Assembly: GCA_003240795.1 (NCBI GenBank)
Contig: QFNK01000001.1
Location: forward strand, 1 to 37,706
DNA length: 37,706 nt
DNA from: Micavibrio aeruginosavorus
Lineage (GTDB): Bacteria; Pseudomonadota; Alphaproteobacteria; Micavibrionales; Micavibrionaceae
Direction of reading: 5' to 3'
The position numbers were made by a program, and so were the translations under genes. How positions within the stretch are numbered: the stretch's first letter is position 1; each line of letters begins with the position of its first letter. Shown here one piece after another: positions 7,214 to 15,316 of this stretch. The notes below the pieces were generated by a model. The model worked only from the letters and a program-made list of their open reading frames with translations, ran no database searches and was not told the origin of the DNA.

Positions 7214-8638
7214 TCATGTCATAAACAGTGTCGCCAGCCCGAGAAAGGCGAAAAAGCCGGTGACGTCGGTAATCGTCGTCAGGAATACGGAGGACGAAAT
7301 CGCCGGGTCCTGCCCGTATTTGTGGAGAAGAATCGGCACGCCCGCGCCGAAGATACCGGCGGTGATCAGGTTGATGATCATCGCCATCGCGATGACGAGG
7401 CCGAGCGTGACGTTGTGGAACCACAATCCCGCGATCAGGCCGACGGCACAGGCGAAAATACAGCCGTTGATAAAGCCGACAAGCCCTTCCTTGATAATCG
7501 CGCGGCGGGCGTTGGAGCTGGAGAGTTCGCGCATGGCGAGGGCGCGCACGGCGACGGTGAGTGCCTGCGTTCCGGCATTGCCGCCCATGCCTGCGACAAT
7601 CGGCATCAGCACGGCGAGGGCCACGACCTTTTCAATCGTCGCGCCGAATAGGGATACAACGCTTGCGGCCATGAAGGCGGTGACGAGATTGACGGCAAGC
7701 CAGCGGGAGCGGGACAGGCTGGTTTTCAATACCGCCTGATAAAGGTCGCTTTCCTCAACCCCGGCGAGTTTCAGGATATCTTCCCCGGCCTCTTCGTCGA
7801 TAACGTCGATGATGTCGTCGATGGTGATAACGCCGACAAGGCGGCCGTCTTCGTCCACGACAGGGGCGGAGCCAAGGTCGTCGCGGCGGAAGAGGTGGGC
7901 GACTTCCTCCTGGTCCATCGTGGCCGGAATGATGTGGACGTCGTCGAGCGTGAGTTCGTCGATTTTTTCGGAGCGTTTCGCGCGGACGAGGCGGTTGAGC
8001 GGAATTTCCCCCACCACATGATAATAAGGGTCGATGACGACGAGAAAGTTGAAGTCGTCGGGCAGCTCGTCGGCGGCGGCGCGCAGATAGTCGATGGTTT
8101 TACCGACCGTCCAGAATTGCGGGATCGCGACATATTCGCGTTGCATCAGACGTCCGGCGGATTCTTCCGGATAGCTCAGACCTTCTTCGAGGACAATACG
8201 GTCACGCGCGGAAAGTTTTTTCAGGATTTCCTTCTGGAAGACGGGGTCCAGATCCTCGATCAGATCCAGCGCGTCATCGGATTCCAGTTCGGAGACGATC
8301 TTCGCGACTGCCGCCGGCGGCATGTCGGACAGGATTTCCGCGCGCATCTGGTAATCAAGGTGCGCGTAAACATACGGGTCGATCAGGCCGCTGTATTTTT
8401 CGAGGAAGTCGTGGCGGTCCTGGCGGTCGATCTTGTGGAAGAGGTCGGCCATGTCCGCTTCGGACAGGTCGCCGAGCAGATCTTTCAGCTGCTCGGCATC
8501 TTCTTCATAGAGAGCATCAAGGATCGCCGCGATACGTTCGTCACTTAAGGAAAAGCCTTCTTCGGCCATTTCCTCGAGCAGTTCAGCCGTCGTTTCGGCT
8601 TCCCTTTCCCTCAGCGTGGAGGGCGACGTATCGTTCAT
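7214..8638 (-). CDS. mgtE: Magnesium transporter MgtE
   Basis: MgtE is a homodimeric Mg2+ channel of the inner membrane, gated by cytoplasmic Mg2+. The N-terminal half has the superhelical MgtE_N domain (LKDLLGDLSEADMADLFHKI and similar repeats) and two CBS domains (about residues 140-265). The second CBS includes DEDGRLVGVITIDDIIDVI. Five membrane helices follow, with the conserved pore signature GMGGNAGTQALTV. The 474-residue length is usual. AAGGGGA precedes the ATG by five bases. The gene lies 23 bases below maeB and may be co-transcribed with it. No Mg-sensing leader (M-box) is seen in the short gap. Confidence 0.96.
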   Translation of the reverse strand: MNDTSPSTLREREAETTAELLEEMAEEGFSLSDERIAAILDALYEEDAEQLKDLLGDLSEADMADLFHKIDRQDRHDFLEKYSGLIDPYVYAHLDYQMRAEILSDMPPAAVAKIVSELESDDALDLIEDLDPVFQKEILKKLSARDRIVLEEGLSYPEESAGRLMQREYVAIPQFWTVGKTIDYLRAAADELPDDFNFLVVIDPYYHVVGEIPLNRLVRAKRSEKIDELTLDDVHIIPATMDQEEVAHLFRRDDLGSAPVVDEDGRLVGVITIDDIIDVIDEEAGEDILKLAGVEESDLYQAVLKTSLSRSRWLAVNLVTAFMAASVVSLFGATIEKVVALAVLMPIVAGMGGNAGTQALTVAVRALAMRELSSSNARRAIIKEGLVGFINGCIFACAVGLIAGLWFHNVTLGLVIAMAMIINLITAGIFGAGVPILLHKYGQDPAISSSVFLTTITDVTGFFAFLGLATLFMT

Positions 8639-8661
8639 AGGCGTCCCCTTGGGTCATAGTG

Positions 8662-10959
8662 TTAAGCGGCGTTAGCTTTCTTTTCTTCCTCGTTCGCCTG
8701 CACTGCTACGCTGGCGATTGCGGAAATATTCAGGATGCCGCGCGGCGTGACCGACGGCGTCAGGATATATGACGGTTTCGCCATGCCAAGCAGCATCGGG
8801 CCGATTGGAATACCTTCGCCCAGAACCTTCAGAAGGTTGAAGGAAATGTTCGCGGCCTCCAGATTAGGCATGATGAGCAGGTTCGCATCGTTTTTCAATG
8901 TCGAATTCGGCATCAGCGTTTTGCGGACTGTTTCGGACAGCGCGGTATCAGCATGCATTTCGCCGTCGATCTCTAGTTCCGGCGCGCGTTGTTTCACATC
9001 GATGGTGGCCGCGCGCATCTTGAACGCGCTGCCCCCTTTGTGGCTGCCGAAGTTGGAGTAGGAGAGCATGGCGACGCGCGGCACGATACCGAAGCGGCGG
9101 ATTTCCTCTGCCGCCATCAGCGTCATTTCGGAGATTTGCGCGATGCTCGGGTCCGGGTTCACGTGCGTGTCGCAGATGAAATAGATCCCTTTCGGCACCA
9201 GCAGGGCGCGGAGCGCGGCCGCCGTTTCTACACCGGGTTTCAGGCCGATGATGTCCTGAACATGCTTCATATGATCCTGGAAATCACCGACGGTGCCGCA
9301 GACGATAGAGTCCGCTTCGCCCAGATGAACCATCAATGCGCCGATCACGGTCGGCGACGTGCGCACGACCAGCTTTGCAACGGCAGGGGTCACGCCGCGG
9401 CGTTCCATGATCGTGTGATAGGTTTCCCAGTATGTCTTGTAGCGCGGGTCATCCTGCGGATCGCAAAGGTCGAAATCCACGCCTTCCTGCATACGCAGGC
9501 GCTGGCGCTTGATGCGGGTCATGACGACGTCGCGGCGGCCGATGATGATCGGGCGGGCGATTTTTTCATCCAGAACCATCTGGATCGCGCGGAGGACGTG
9601 GTCTTCTTCCCCTTCGCAATAGACGATGCGTTTCGGCGCTTCCTTCGCGTGGCTGAACACGGGGCGCATGACCATGGTCGAGCGCGTGTTGTTCTGCTGG
9701 AGCTTTTCACGGTAGGCGTCCCAGTCCTTGATCGGACGCGCGGCGACGCCCGTGTCCATTGCGGCCTTTGCCACCGCCATCGACAGTTCGATGATCAGGC
9801 GCGGGTCGAACGGTTTCGGGATCATGTATTCGGGGCCAAATTCAAGAGCCTCGCCCGGATAGGCGGCCATGACTTCGTCCGTGGGTTCGCGGCGTGCGAG
9901 GGCGGCGATCGCCTTGACGCACGCGATTTTCATTTCTTCGTTGATCGCCGTTGCGCCGACGTCAAGCGCGCCGCGGAACAGGAACGGGAAGCAGAGGACG
10001 TTGTTCACCTGGTTCGTAAAGTCGGAGCGTCCCGTGCAGATGATGGCGTCAGGCTTACCCTTGCGTGCTTCGTCCGGCATGATTTCCGGTGTCGGGTTCG
10101 CGAGTGCCATGATGAGGGGCGCTTCACCCATTTTTGCGACCATTTCGGCGTTCAGTGCTTTCGGGCCCGAAAGGCCGAGGAAGATGTTCGCGCCTTCGAG
10201 CGCGTCAACCAGTTCGCGCGCGTTCGTGTCGTTCGCGAATTGCGCCTTGTACGGGTCCATGCCTTCCGGACGGCCTTTGTAGATGACGCCGTTGCGGTCG
10301 CAGACGATGATGTTGTCTTTCGGCATGCCGAGCGAGACCAGCAAATTCAAGCAGGCCAGAGCGGAGGCGCCCGCGCCGTTGGCGACGAGTTTGACGTCCG
10401 TGATTTTTTTCTCTTTCAGTTCCAGCCAGTTCAGGATGGCGGCGGAGACGATGATCGCCGTGCCGTGCTGGTCATCGTGGAAGACGGGGATTTTCATGCG
10501 CTCACGCAGGCGGCGTTCGACTTCGAAACATTCCGGCGCCTTGATGTCTTCAAGGTTGATACCGCCGAAGGACGGCTCCAGACGCGCGATGGTTTCCACC
10601 AGCATGTCGACATCGGTTTCATCTATTTCGATATCGACGGAGTCGATGTTCGCGAATTTCTTGAAGAGGACGGATTTACCCTCCATCACAGGCTTGGACG
10701 CCAGAGCGCCGATATTGCCGAGGCCGAGAACGGCGGTGCCGTTGGAGATAACTGCAACAAGGTTTCCGCGCGATGTGTAGTCCAGCGCTTTCAGCGGGTC
10801 TTTTTCGATCTCAAGGCATGGAATGGCCACGCCGGGGGAATAGGCGAGCGCAAGGTCGCGCTGCGTCGTCAGCGACGTCGTCGGTTTGATGGAGATCTTA
10901 CCGGGGGTCGGCAGGCGGTGGTAATCTAAAGCTGCCTGGCGGAGTTCATCATCGGACAT
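8662..10959 (-). CDS. maeB: NADP-dependent malic enzyme with phosphotransacetylase-like domain
   Basis: This enzyme oxidatively decarboxylates malate to pyruvate, making NADPH and feeding gluconeogenesis. The malic enzyme part covers about residues 1-430. It shows YSPGVAIPC, NGTAVLGLGNIGALASKPVMEGK, FHDDQHGTAIIVSAA, the nucleotide-binding GAGASALACLNLL and NPTPEIMPDEA. The remaining 335 residues form a phosphate acetyl/butyryltransferase-like domain (GSAFKMRAA, EIDGEMHADTAL). In this family that domain is regulatory, sensing acetyl-CoA, rather than catalytic. The length of 765 is typical of MaeB. Its start is only seven bases below the end of the queuosine-precursor transporter gene, so the two may share a transcript. 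Confidence 0.96.
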   Translation of the reverse strand: MSDDELRQAALDYHRLPTPGKISIKPTTSLTTQRDLALAYSPGVAIPCLEIEKDPLKALDYTSRGNLVAVISNGTAVLGLGNIGALASKPVMEGKSVLFKKFANIDSVDIEIDETDVDMLVETIARLEPSFGGINLEDIKAPECFEVERRLRERMKIPVFHDDQHGTAIIVSAAILNWLELKEKKITDVKLVANGAGASALACLNLLVSLGMPKDNIIVCDRNGVIYKGRPEGMDPYKAQFANDTNARELVDALEGANIFLGLSGPKALNAEMVAKMGEAPLIMALANPTPEIMPDEARKGKPDAIICTGRSDFTNQVNNVLCFPFLFRGALDVGATAINEEMKIACVKAIAALARREPTDEVMAAYPGEALEFGPEYMIPKPFDPRLIIELSMAVAKAAMDTGVAARPIKDWDAYREKLQQNNTRSTMVMRPVFSHAKEAPKRIVYCEGEEDHVLRAIQMVLDEKIARPIIIGRRDVVMTRIKRQRLRMQEGVDFDLCDPQDDPRYKTYWETYHTIMERRGVTPAVAKLVVRTSPTVIGALMVHLGEADSIVCGTVGDFQDHMKHVQDIIGLKPGVETAAALRALLVPKGIYFICDTHVNPDPSIAQISEMTLMAAEEIRRFGIVPRVAMLSYSNFGSHKGGSAFKMRAATIDVKQRAPELEIDGEMHADTALSETVRKTLMPNSTLKNDANLLIMPNLEAANISFNLLKVLGEGIPIGPMLLGMAKPSYILTPSVTPRGILNISAIASVAVQANEEEKKANAA

Positions 10960-10966
10960 GGTATTC

Positions 10967-11650
10967 TTAAGCCTCTATTTCGGTTTTTGTCGTAAACGGA
11001 TTAAAGTTCGTGTTCGTATCGTAGTGGTCTTCTTGCTCCGCCACCTTGATCCTTCGCACAACATATAATGTGATCGGCATTGCCGCCAGCTCCCATAACA
11101 CTTTTGCCGCCCACATGGAAAGCCCGATCATAAGCAGGTCTGCCATGCCGTAAACCCCGGCAAAGGCGAGGGCGGTAAAGATCGCCGTGTCGAAAAACTG
11201 CCCGGCGAGGGTGGAGGCTGCGAAGCGCGTGGCCATGTGGCGGCCCTGAAATGCGACCTTCATTCGGGCCAGTACATAGGAATTAACAAATTCCCCAGCG
11301 AGATAGGCGGCCATGGAGGCCGCGACAATGCGCGGAACGCTGCCCAAAGTCTGGGCAAAAGCGTCCTGATGCGCCCAGAAATCCGCTGGCGGGACGATGA
11401 TTGCAAGGTGGTAGAAGGCCGACATCAGCAGGAGGGACGCAAATCCCGTCCAGATGACCCGCCGGGCGGCGGCGTAGCCGTAAACCTCGGTCAGCACGTC
11501 ATTAAAAATATAGGCGAGGGGGAAAATCAGCGTTCCGGCCGTCAGGTCGAACGGGCCGGCCGCGAAAACCTTGCTTTCCAGCGTGTTGGAAATAAGCAGC
11601 GTCGCGGTGAAAAGGCCTGTAATGGGAAGGAGGTATTTATGATTTTTCAA
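10967..11650 (-). CDS. yhhQ: Queuosine precursor transporter (YhhQ/VUT family)
   Basis: This is an inner-membrane protein with about six hydrophobic helices. Members of the family import preQ0 or preQ1 for synthesis of the tRNA base queuosine. Family features are KYLLPITGLFTATLLISNTLESK, the block LIFPLAYIFNDVLTEVYGY, and SYVLARMKV. The start is a TTG at 11650, preceded by GAAGGG at a nine-base spacing. No ATG or GTG lies between it and the first conserved helix, so the TTG is the only reasonable start. The C-terminal tail is short and acidic. The 5' leader is short, and I see no preQ1 riboswitch fold in it. tRNA-Leu lies just upstream on the same strand. Confidence 0.9.
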   Translation of the reverse strand: MKNHKYLLPITGLFTATLLISNTLESKVFAAGPFDLTAGTLIFPLAYIFNDVLTEVYGYAAARRVIWTGFASLLLMSAFYHLAIIVPPADFWAHQDAFAQTLGSVPRIVAASMAAYLAGEFVNSYVLARMKVAFQGRHMATRFAASTLAGQFFDTAIFTALAFAGVYGMADLLMIGLSMWAAKVLWELAAMPITLYVVRRIKVAEQEDHYDTNTNFNPFTTKTEIEA

Positions 11651-11713
11651 TAAGATACGCCCTTCGCTCTGCAGGAAACTTTTATTTTACCGTCCGTTCT
11701 TGAAAAAGAAGGA

Positions 11714-11800
11714 TGGTGCGGCCAAGAAGACTCGAACTTCCACGGGATTTCTCCCACAGCGACCTCAACGCTGCGCGTCTACCAATTCCGCCATGGCCGC
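11714..11800 (-). tRNA. tRNA-Leu(GAG)
   Basis: Read on the minus strand, the 87 bases begin GCGGCCATGGCGGAATTGG and end with the acceptor GGCCGC plus an encoded CCA. The D-arm has TTGGTAGACGCGC. The anticodon stem CAGCG/CGCTG holds the loop TTGAGGT, giving anticodon GAG (reading CUC and CUU). There is a long variable arm, as expected for leucine, and the T-loop TTCGAGT. No attachment-site duplicate or integrase is visible nearby. Confidence 0.95.
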
Positions 11801-11916
11801 GGATTACCCTATCGGGCAGAGGTTTCCTATCAAAACGAAAGCGCGGGGGCAAGAACCTCCTGCGCTGCGTCGCAAGATATCTAGAGAAAGGATTTCCTTC
11901 CGTCAATAGATTGTTT

Positions 11917-12816
11917 TTAGGAAGGTAGGCTTATGCAGTAGCAGCCGGCGCGCGTAGGTTTCTGGCTGTTTATGTCGCAGAATCCGGCCTTTCTGTAACC
12001 GGACGTAATACTTGAACAAAGAATTTCTATCCGTTCAGGCGGGACGCAGTCTTTTAAAGATTCGCGAATATTGAAGCGAAGAAGCGACATATAAACAGCC
12101 GTATTTTGGACAAGTGTGTTTTGACGTATCGGCGTAACTTCCGCGAATTTTTCCGGTGCTGTCAAATTGTCGCCTCTGGCAATAAGTGTGGCAAGGATGG
12201 CTTTTAGGCAAGGAGGAAGTTTTACCGGATTTCCATCAACGGTCACAACGGCCTTTGAAAATGCCTGCTGCGGTGATTTTGTTATGACGAACGGCCCATA
12301 TGCCAGAATATTGTTATTAAACATTTTGGACAGGCGCTTTTCGGCCTGAATTTTTAACTCCTGACGGATTGATTTTTTTTCTTCTACCTGTTTTTTAAAT
12401 TCAACGCCTTTGGGATCCCACGTGTAAAGCCCTTTCAGCGTGATACATTTTGTGATCTTTTCCAAATCATCCAAAGGTATTTTATTTTCAAGCTGTGCTT
12501 TTATCCGTTTGCGCATATTGCAAAGATGGACGTGTGCAGGCTTTCGATTGTCTTTCGATATGGCTGTGTCAGGAATGGCTTGCTGTATCGCGTTGATTGT
12601 CAATTTCTTGCCTTGGAGGGCGATGAGCAGGGCTAACAACTTCTTTTCAGCGTGCCTAAGCTCTACAGCGTGTTCTCTGACATAAACCTGTCCATCGCCT
12701 GCTGCGATACTCTTATCCCCTTTCTCGATCCTGAAATCCTTATGAGAGATTGATTTTTCAAACAGAAACAGATTGTCCAAATCCACGGCGTTGGCCATGT
12801 GGAAGCTTTCATTCAT
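11917..12816 (-). CDS. Protein with two OmpR-type winged-helix domains and no receiver
   Basis: The 299-residue soluble protein appears to hold two copies of the OmpR/PhoB-type DNA-binding fold. Copy one spans about residues 44-135: VELRHAEKKLLALLIALQGK, then AHVHLCNMRKRIKAQL and ITLKGLYTW. Copy two spans about residues 189-279: VKLPPCLKAILATLIARGDN, then TAVYMSLLRFNIRESL and SSITSGYRKAGF. The copies are aligned at nearly equal spacing but are diverged. A charged, coiled linker (KKQVEEKKSIRQELKIQAEK) joins them. There is no receiver domain, membrane segment or enzymatic domain. The tail has clustered cysteines (280, 292, 294). Base composition is more AT-rich than the neighbours. GAAGGTG precedes the ATG. 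It is probably a lineage-specific transcription factor, but the target is unknown. Confidence 0.75.
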   Translation of the reverse strand: MNESFHMANAVDLDNLFLFEKSISHKDFRIEKGDKSIAAGDGQVYVREHAVELRHAEKKLLALLIALQGKKLTINAIQQAIPDTAISKDNRKPAHVHLCNMRKRIKAQLENKIPLDDLEKITKCITLKGLYTWDPKGVEFKKQVEEKKSIRQELKIQAEKRLSKMFNNNILAYGPFVITKSPQQAFSKAVVTVDGNPVKLPPCLKAILATLIARGDNLTAPEKFAEVTPIRQNTLVQNTAVYMSLLRFNIRESLKDCVPPERIEILCSSITSGYRKAGFCDINSQKPTRAGCYCISLPS

Positions 12817-12924
12817 TACACACCTTCATTTTTTTAGGCGGGTATACAGCGATAAGTTGCGAAAAGTCAACTTTTATATGGAAATATTTTGACGGTTTGC
12901 AATATTCGCCCGGCTTGCTACATC

Positions 12925-13554
12925 ATGGCTATGGAATTCAAAACGTCCGCAGGTCTGATCGATTACCCATCCGCTATCGAGTTTATGGAGCGGCGGGTGG
13001 CAGATATTCGTGCCGAAACAGCGGAAGAGTGTGTCTGGCTGCTGGAGCATCCGCCGCTTTATACGGGCGGGACGAGCGCCGACCCCGCCGATCTTCTGAA
13101 GGCGGAATTTCCCGTCTATGAGACAGGACGGGGCGGGGAATATACGTATCACGGCCCGGGACAGCGCGTGGCCTATGTGATGCTGGATCTTAAAAAGCGC
13201 CAACAAGCTCCTGATATTAAAAAATATGTATGGCAGTTGGAAGAATGGGTGATCCGTTCTTTGGCGCATTTTGGGGTCATAGGGGAGCGCCGTGAGGGGC
13301 GGGTCGGCATTTGGGTTGTCACGGCCGAAGGTGAAAAAAAGATTGCCGCGATCGGTGTGCGTATTCGTCACTGGGTGGCGTATCATGGTGTAGCCATCAA
13401 TGTCAGTCCCGATCTTTCCCATTTTGCGGGGATCGTGCCGTGCGGCATCCACGGTTTCGGCGTTACATCGATGGAGGATCTTCGAAAGCCTATATCTATG
13501 AATGATTTGGATTTGGTTCTTCGGGCGGAATTTGAAAATGTTTTTGGCGCATAA
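12925..13554 (+). CDS. lipB: Octanoyltransferase LipB (lipoyl(octanoyl) transferase)
   Basis: LipB moves octanoyl from acyl carrier protein to lipoyl domains, the first step of making protein-bound lipoate. Its targets include the H protein encoded by gcvH later in this window. The hallmarks are EHPPLYTGGTSA, GRGGEYTYHGPGQ, the active-site lysine in KKIAAIGVRI (K139) and the catalytic cysteine in VPCGIHGFGV (C173), counting from the ATG at 12925. ATG codons at 12925 and 12931 are both possible starts. A TTG at 12889 adds 12 residues that do not match the family. No clear ribosome binding site is visible. The 209-residue length is normal. Confidence 0.95.
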   Translation: MAMEFKTSAGLIDYPSAIEFMERRVADIRAETAEECVWLLEHPPLYTGGTSADPADLLKAEFPVYETGRGGEYTYHGPGQRVAYVMLDLKKRQQAPDIKKYVWQLEEWVIRSLAHFGVIGERREGRVGIWVVTAEGEKKIAAIGVRIRHWVAYHGVAINVSPDLSHFAGIVPCGIHGFGVTSMEDLRKPISMNDLDLVLRAEFENVFGA

Positions 13555-13574
13555 TGCGTCAATAAAAGGTCATT

Positions 13575-14216
13575 TCAGGCGAATTTTGCCTGCATGAACT
13601 GGCTGTATTTTTGGCGGTCCATATCCTGATAAGGACGGTTTTCCAGATTCAGATATGCGCCGGATTTTTCGGCAAATGTTTTTAATGACAGTCGTGCGTC
13701 ATTGAAATTGCTGAGCGAGTTTTTGATTTTTTTGGCGCAGTCCAATACGATCAGGCGGTCGAAATCATCCAGCATGTCCACATTTTCGAGCACGTCGCTT
13801 TCGACCCAGTGGCTTATTTCATGATAGCAGCGCTCAAGCGCTTCTCCGGATGTTTCCCGCTGTGCATCCAGCTGGGTGACTTTTGCAAGCTGGCTCGGTT
13901 TTGAAAGGAAGGCGCGGGAATATTCCTCAATACCCATGACGATGAGCGTTTCGGGTGCGGATTGTCTGTTAAACACGTTTTTCAGATAATTGTGAAAAAT
14001 CATGCCCGCTCCATTCCAGAGTTCGCCGCGCAGGCCGGTATGGCCGACAAGGCGGTTCTGTTTTTCCTCGGTGATCGGGAAGATTTTGGCGATGTCTATA
14101 ATGTTGGAAACTATAGCTTCGCTTTCGGCTTTTATAACGTCGTGCGCGCCGCCTTTTTTAACCAGCGGGACAAGCGCGGCCAGCATGTCTTCGCGCGTGG
14201 CGAATGCATCGGTCAT
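13575..14216 (-). CDS. Hypothetical protein, 213 aa
   Basis: I do not recognise the family. The product is soluble and almost entirely helical, without a signal peptide. It contains ETSGEALERCYHEISHWVES and VDMLDDFDRLIVLDCAKKIK in the middle and ends QKYSQFMQAKFA. GGGAGGA precedes the ATG by about ten bases, which supports the start. The gene has its own candidate promoter and palindrome at 14254-14283, and the upstream gene ends in a terminator at 14273-14302, so it is probably monocistronic. It is convergent with lipB, with 20 bases between them. Confidence 0.7.
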   Translation of the reverse strand: MTDAFATREDMLAALVPLVKKGGAHDVIKAESEAIVSNIIDIAKIFPITEEKQNRLVGHTGLRGELWNGAGMIFHNYLKNVFNRQSAPETLIVMGIEEYSRAFLSKPSQLAKVTQLDAQRETSGEALERCYHEISHWVESDVLENVDMLDDFDRLIVLDCAKKIKNSLSNFNDARLSLKTFAEKSGAYLNLENRPYQDMDRQKYSQFMQAKFA

Positions 14217-14253
14217 GCCTTATGTCCTCCCTCAGGTTTGCGTTTCAGCGGTC

Positions 14254-14283
14254 TGTATATTGAAAACTATACAAAAAAAGCAA
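14254..14283 (-). promoter_or_regulatory. Candidate promoter with palindromic operator
   Basis: On the minus strand TTGCTT (14278-14283), an 18-base spacer and TATACA (14254-14259) form a plausible promoter about 40 bases above the 14216 start. A perfect inverted repeat, TGTATA-N8-TATACA (14254-14273), covers the -10 and most of the spacer. A dimeric repressor could bind there. Confidence 0.5.
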
Positions 14284-14302
14284 GAAAATGGTGTTTTCTT
14301 GC
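14273..14302 (-). terminator. Intrinsic terminator of the N-formylglutamate amidohydrolase gene
   Basis: A nine-base-pair perfect stem (GCAAGAAAA at 14280-14288 with TTTTCTTGC at 14294-14302) has a five-base loop. Read on the minus strand, seven U's follow it directly. It lies 34 bases below the stop codon of the upstream gene. Its edge overlaps the -35 of the next promoter. Confidence 0.8.
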
Positions 14303-14335
14303 CCTGTTTACGACATTTTTTCCCCTGATTTGGGG

Positions 14336-15217
14336 TTAATCAGCGGCTAAAGGCATTTTTTGCGCGCTTACATAGGCGGCGCAATGGTTCATCATTCTAT
14401 TAATATCGTCTTTTAAGATATTGAATTTTCTTATTTTTTCACCTGTATCTTCATCCATATAGAGATTTCGGGCGACTTCGATCTGGAGCGAATGGCGACC
14501 CGTGGCCGGAGAGGAGTAGCGGCGAACCAGTTCGACCCCCTTATACGGGTCATTGATCGACACCCTGTATCCCATATTTTTAAGGAAGCCGCTGATTTCA
14601 TGCGTAAAATCGATATCGCATGTTGTGCCGTCGCGGTCGCCGAGCACGAAGTCGGCCTGACGCAGCGGGCTGGCGCGGAAGGCGCTGCTTTCCTGTGTCG
14701 GCATGGAGTGACAGTTGATATGCCAGACATGGCCGTAAAGGTAATGGGCGTCCTCGATCAGAGTTTCGAGCGCGGTATGATACGGGCGGTAATATGCGTC
14801 GATCCGATGGCGGATTTCGGCGGCGGTCAGCGCGCGGTCGTAAAGCGGCACACCCGGACGGACAAGGCGGCGGATCAGGCCGATACCGGCGTGTGAGCGG
14901 GGCGTTGCGTCGATATCATCCGTCCACGGCTCCCCCAGAAGATCCAGGTCGATGTCCCGTTCGCACCGGTTCGCGTCGATGTAGGAACGGGGAAATTCCG
15001 CGCAGAGTAGGGCGGCGCCATAGTCCGGCGCGGCGGCGAAAAGCTGGTCCACATATTTGTCTTCCGCGCGTTCCAGCATCTTGAAATCACAGGCATAGCC
15101 GAAATCTTCGGGGTAGTTCGTGCCGCTGTGCGGGGAGTCGAACACCAGCGGCAGCGCCTTTTCAGGGCGCACCCATGTGTAAATTCCCGGTAGAGATTCC
15201 TTTTGCAAAGAGCGCAT
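14336..15217 (-). CDS. N-formylglutamate amidohydrolase family protein
   Basis: Members of this zinc hydrolase family (HutG type) release glutamate from N-formylglutamate at the end of one histidine-degradation route. Some act on other N-acyl amino acids. Visible motifs are PLVFDSPHSGTNYPEDF, SYIDANRCERDIDLDLL, GLIRRLVRPG, VWHINCHSMP with candidate metal-binding histidines, and LQIEVARNLYMDE. No other hut gene is nearby, so the true substrate is uncertain. An ATG at 15217 is chosen as the start. A TTG at 15241 is the alternative. The ATG directly follows AAGGGA with no spacing, and a promoter-like TTGATC-16-TATAAG ends about three bases before it, so the mRNA may be leaderless. Confidence 0.88.
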   Translation of the reverse strand: MRSLQKESLPGIYTWVRPEKALPLVFDSPHSGTNYPEDFGYACDFKMLERAEDKYVDQLFAAAPDYGAALLCAEFPRSYIDANRCERDIDLDLLGEPWTDDIDATPRSHAGIGLIRRLVRPGVPLYDRALTAAEIRHRIDAYYRPYHTALETLIEDAHYLYGHVWHINCHSMPTQESSAFRASPLRQADFVLGDRDGTTCDIDFTHEISGFLKNMGYRVSINDPYKGVELVRRYSSPATGRHSLQIEVARNLYMDEDTGEKIRKFNILKDDINRMMNHCAAYVSAQKMPLAAD

Positions 15218-15220
15218 TCC

Positions 15221-15248
15221 CTTATATAGTCTTGCCTGCAACGATCAA
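15221..15248 (-). promoter_or_regulatory. Candidate promoter giving a near-leaderless transcript
   Basis: On the minus strand TTGATC (15243-15248), 16 bases and TATAAG (15221-15226). Transcription would start about six to seven bases on, at or beside the ATG at 15217. Confidence 0.35.
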
Positions 15249-15262
15249 AGCCGTTGTAAGGG

Positions 15263-15289
15263 CTTGATTCCCAAACATGATACTATAAA
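15263..15289 (+). promoter_or_regulatory. Candidate serS promoter
   Basis: CTTGAT (15263-15268), 15 bases and TATAAA (15284-15289), ending 27 bases before the serS start. The -10 is good, but the spacer is short and the -35 is only half matched. Confidence 0.35.
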
Positions 15290-15316
15290 CGACCTTGCCA
15301 AAAAGTTGAGAGAAAG

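Noticed and set aside
8989..10929. Open frame of 646 codons opposite maeB
   Set aside because: The composition is dominated by Arg, His, Asp and Val with no recognisable motif. It is the antisense shadow of a GC-rich gene.
11651..11713. preQ1 riboswitch above the queuosine precursor transporter
   Set aside because: The leader is about 60 bases and has no preQ1-I or preQ1-II pattern that I can see.
11800..12816. tRNA-Leu as attachment site of an integrated island
   Set aside because: No integrase, no repeat of the tRNA 3' end and no phage genes are present; the AT-rich regulator alone is not enough.
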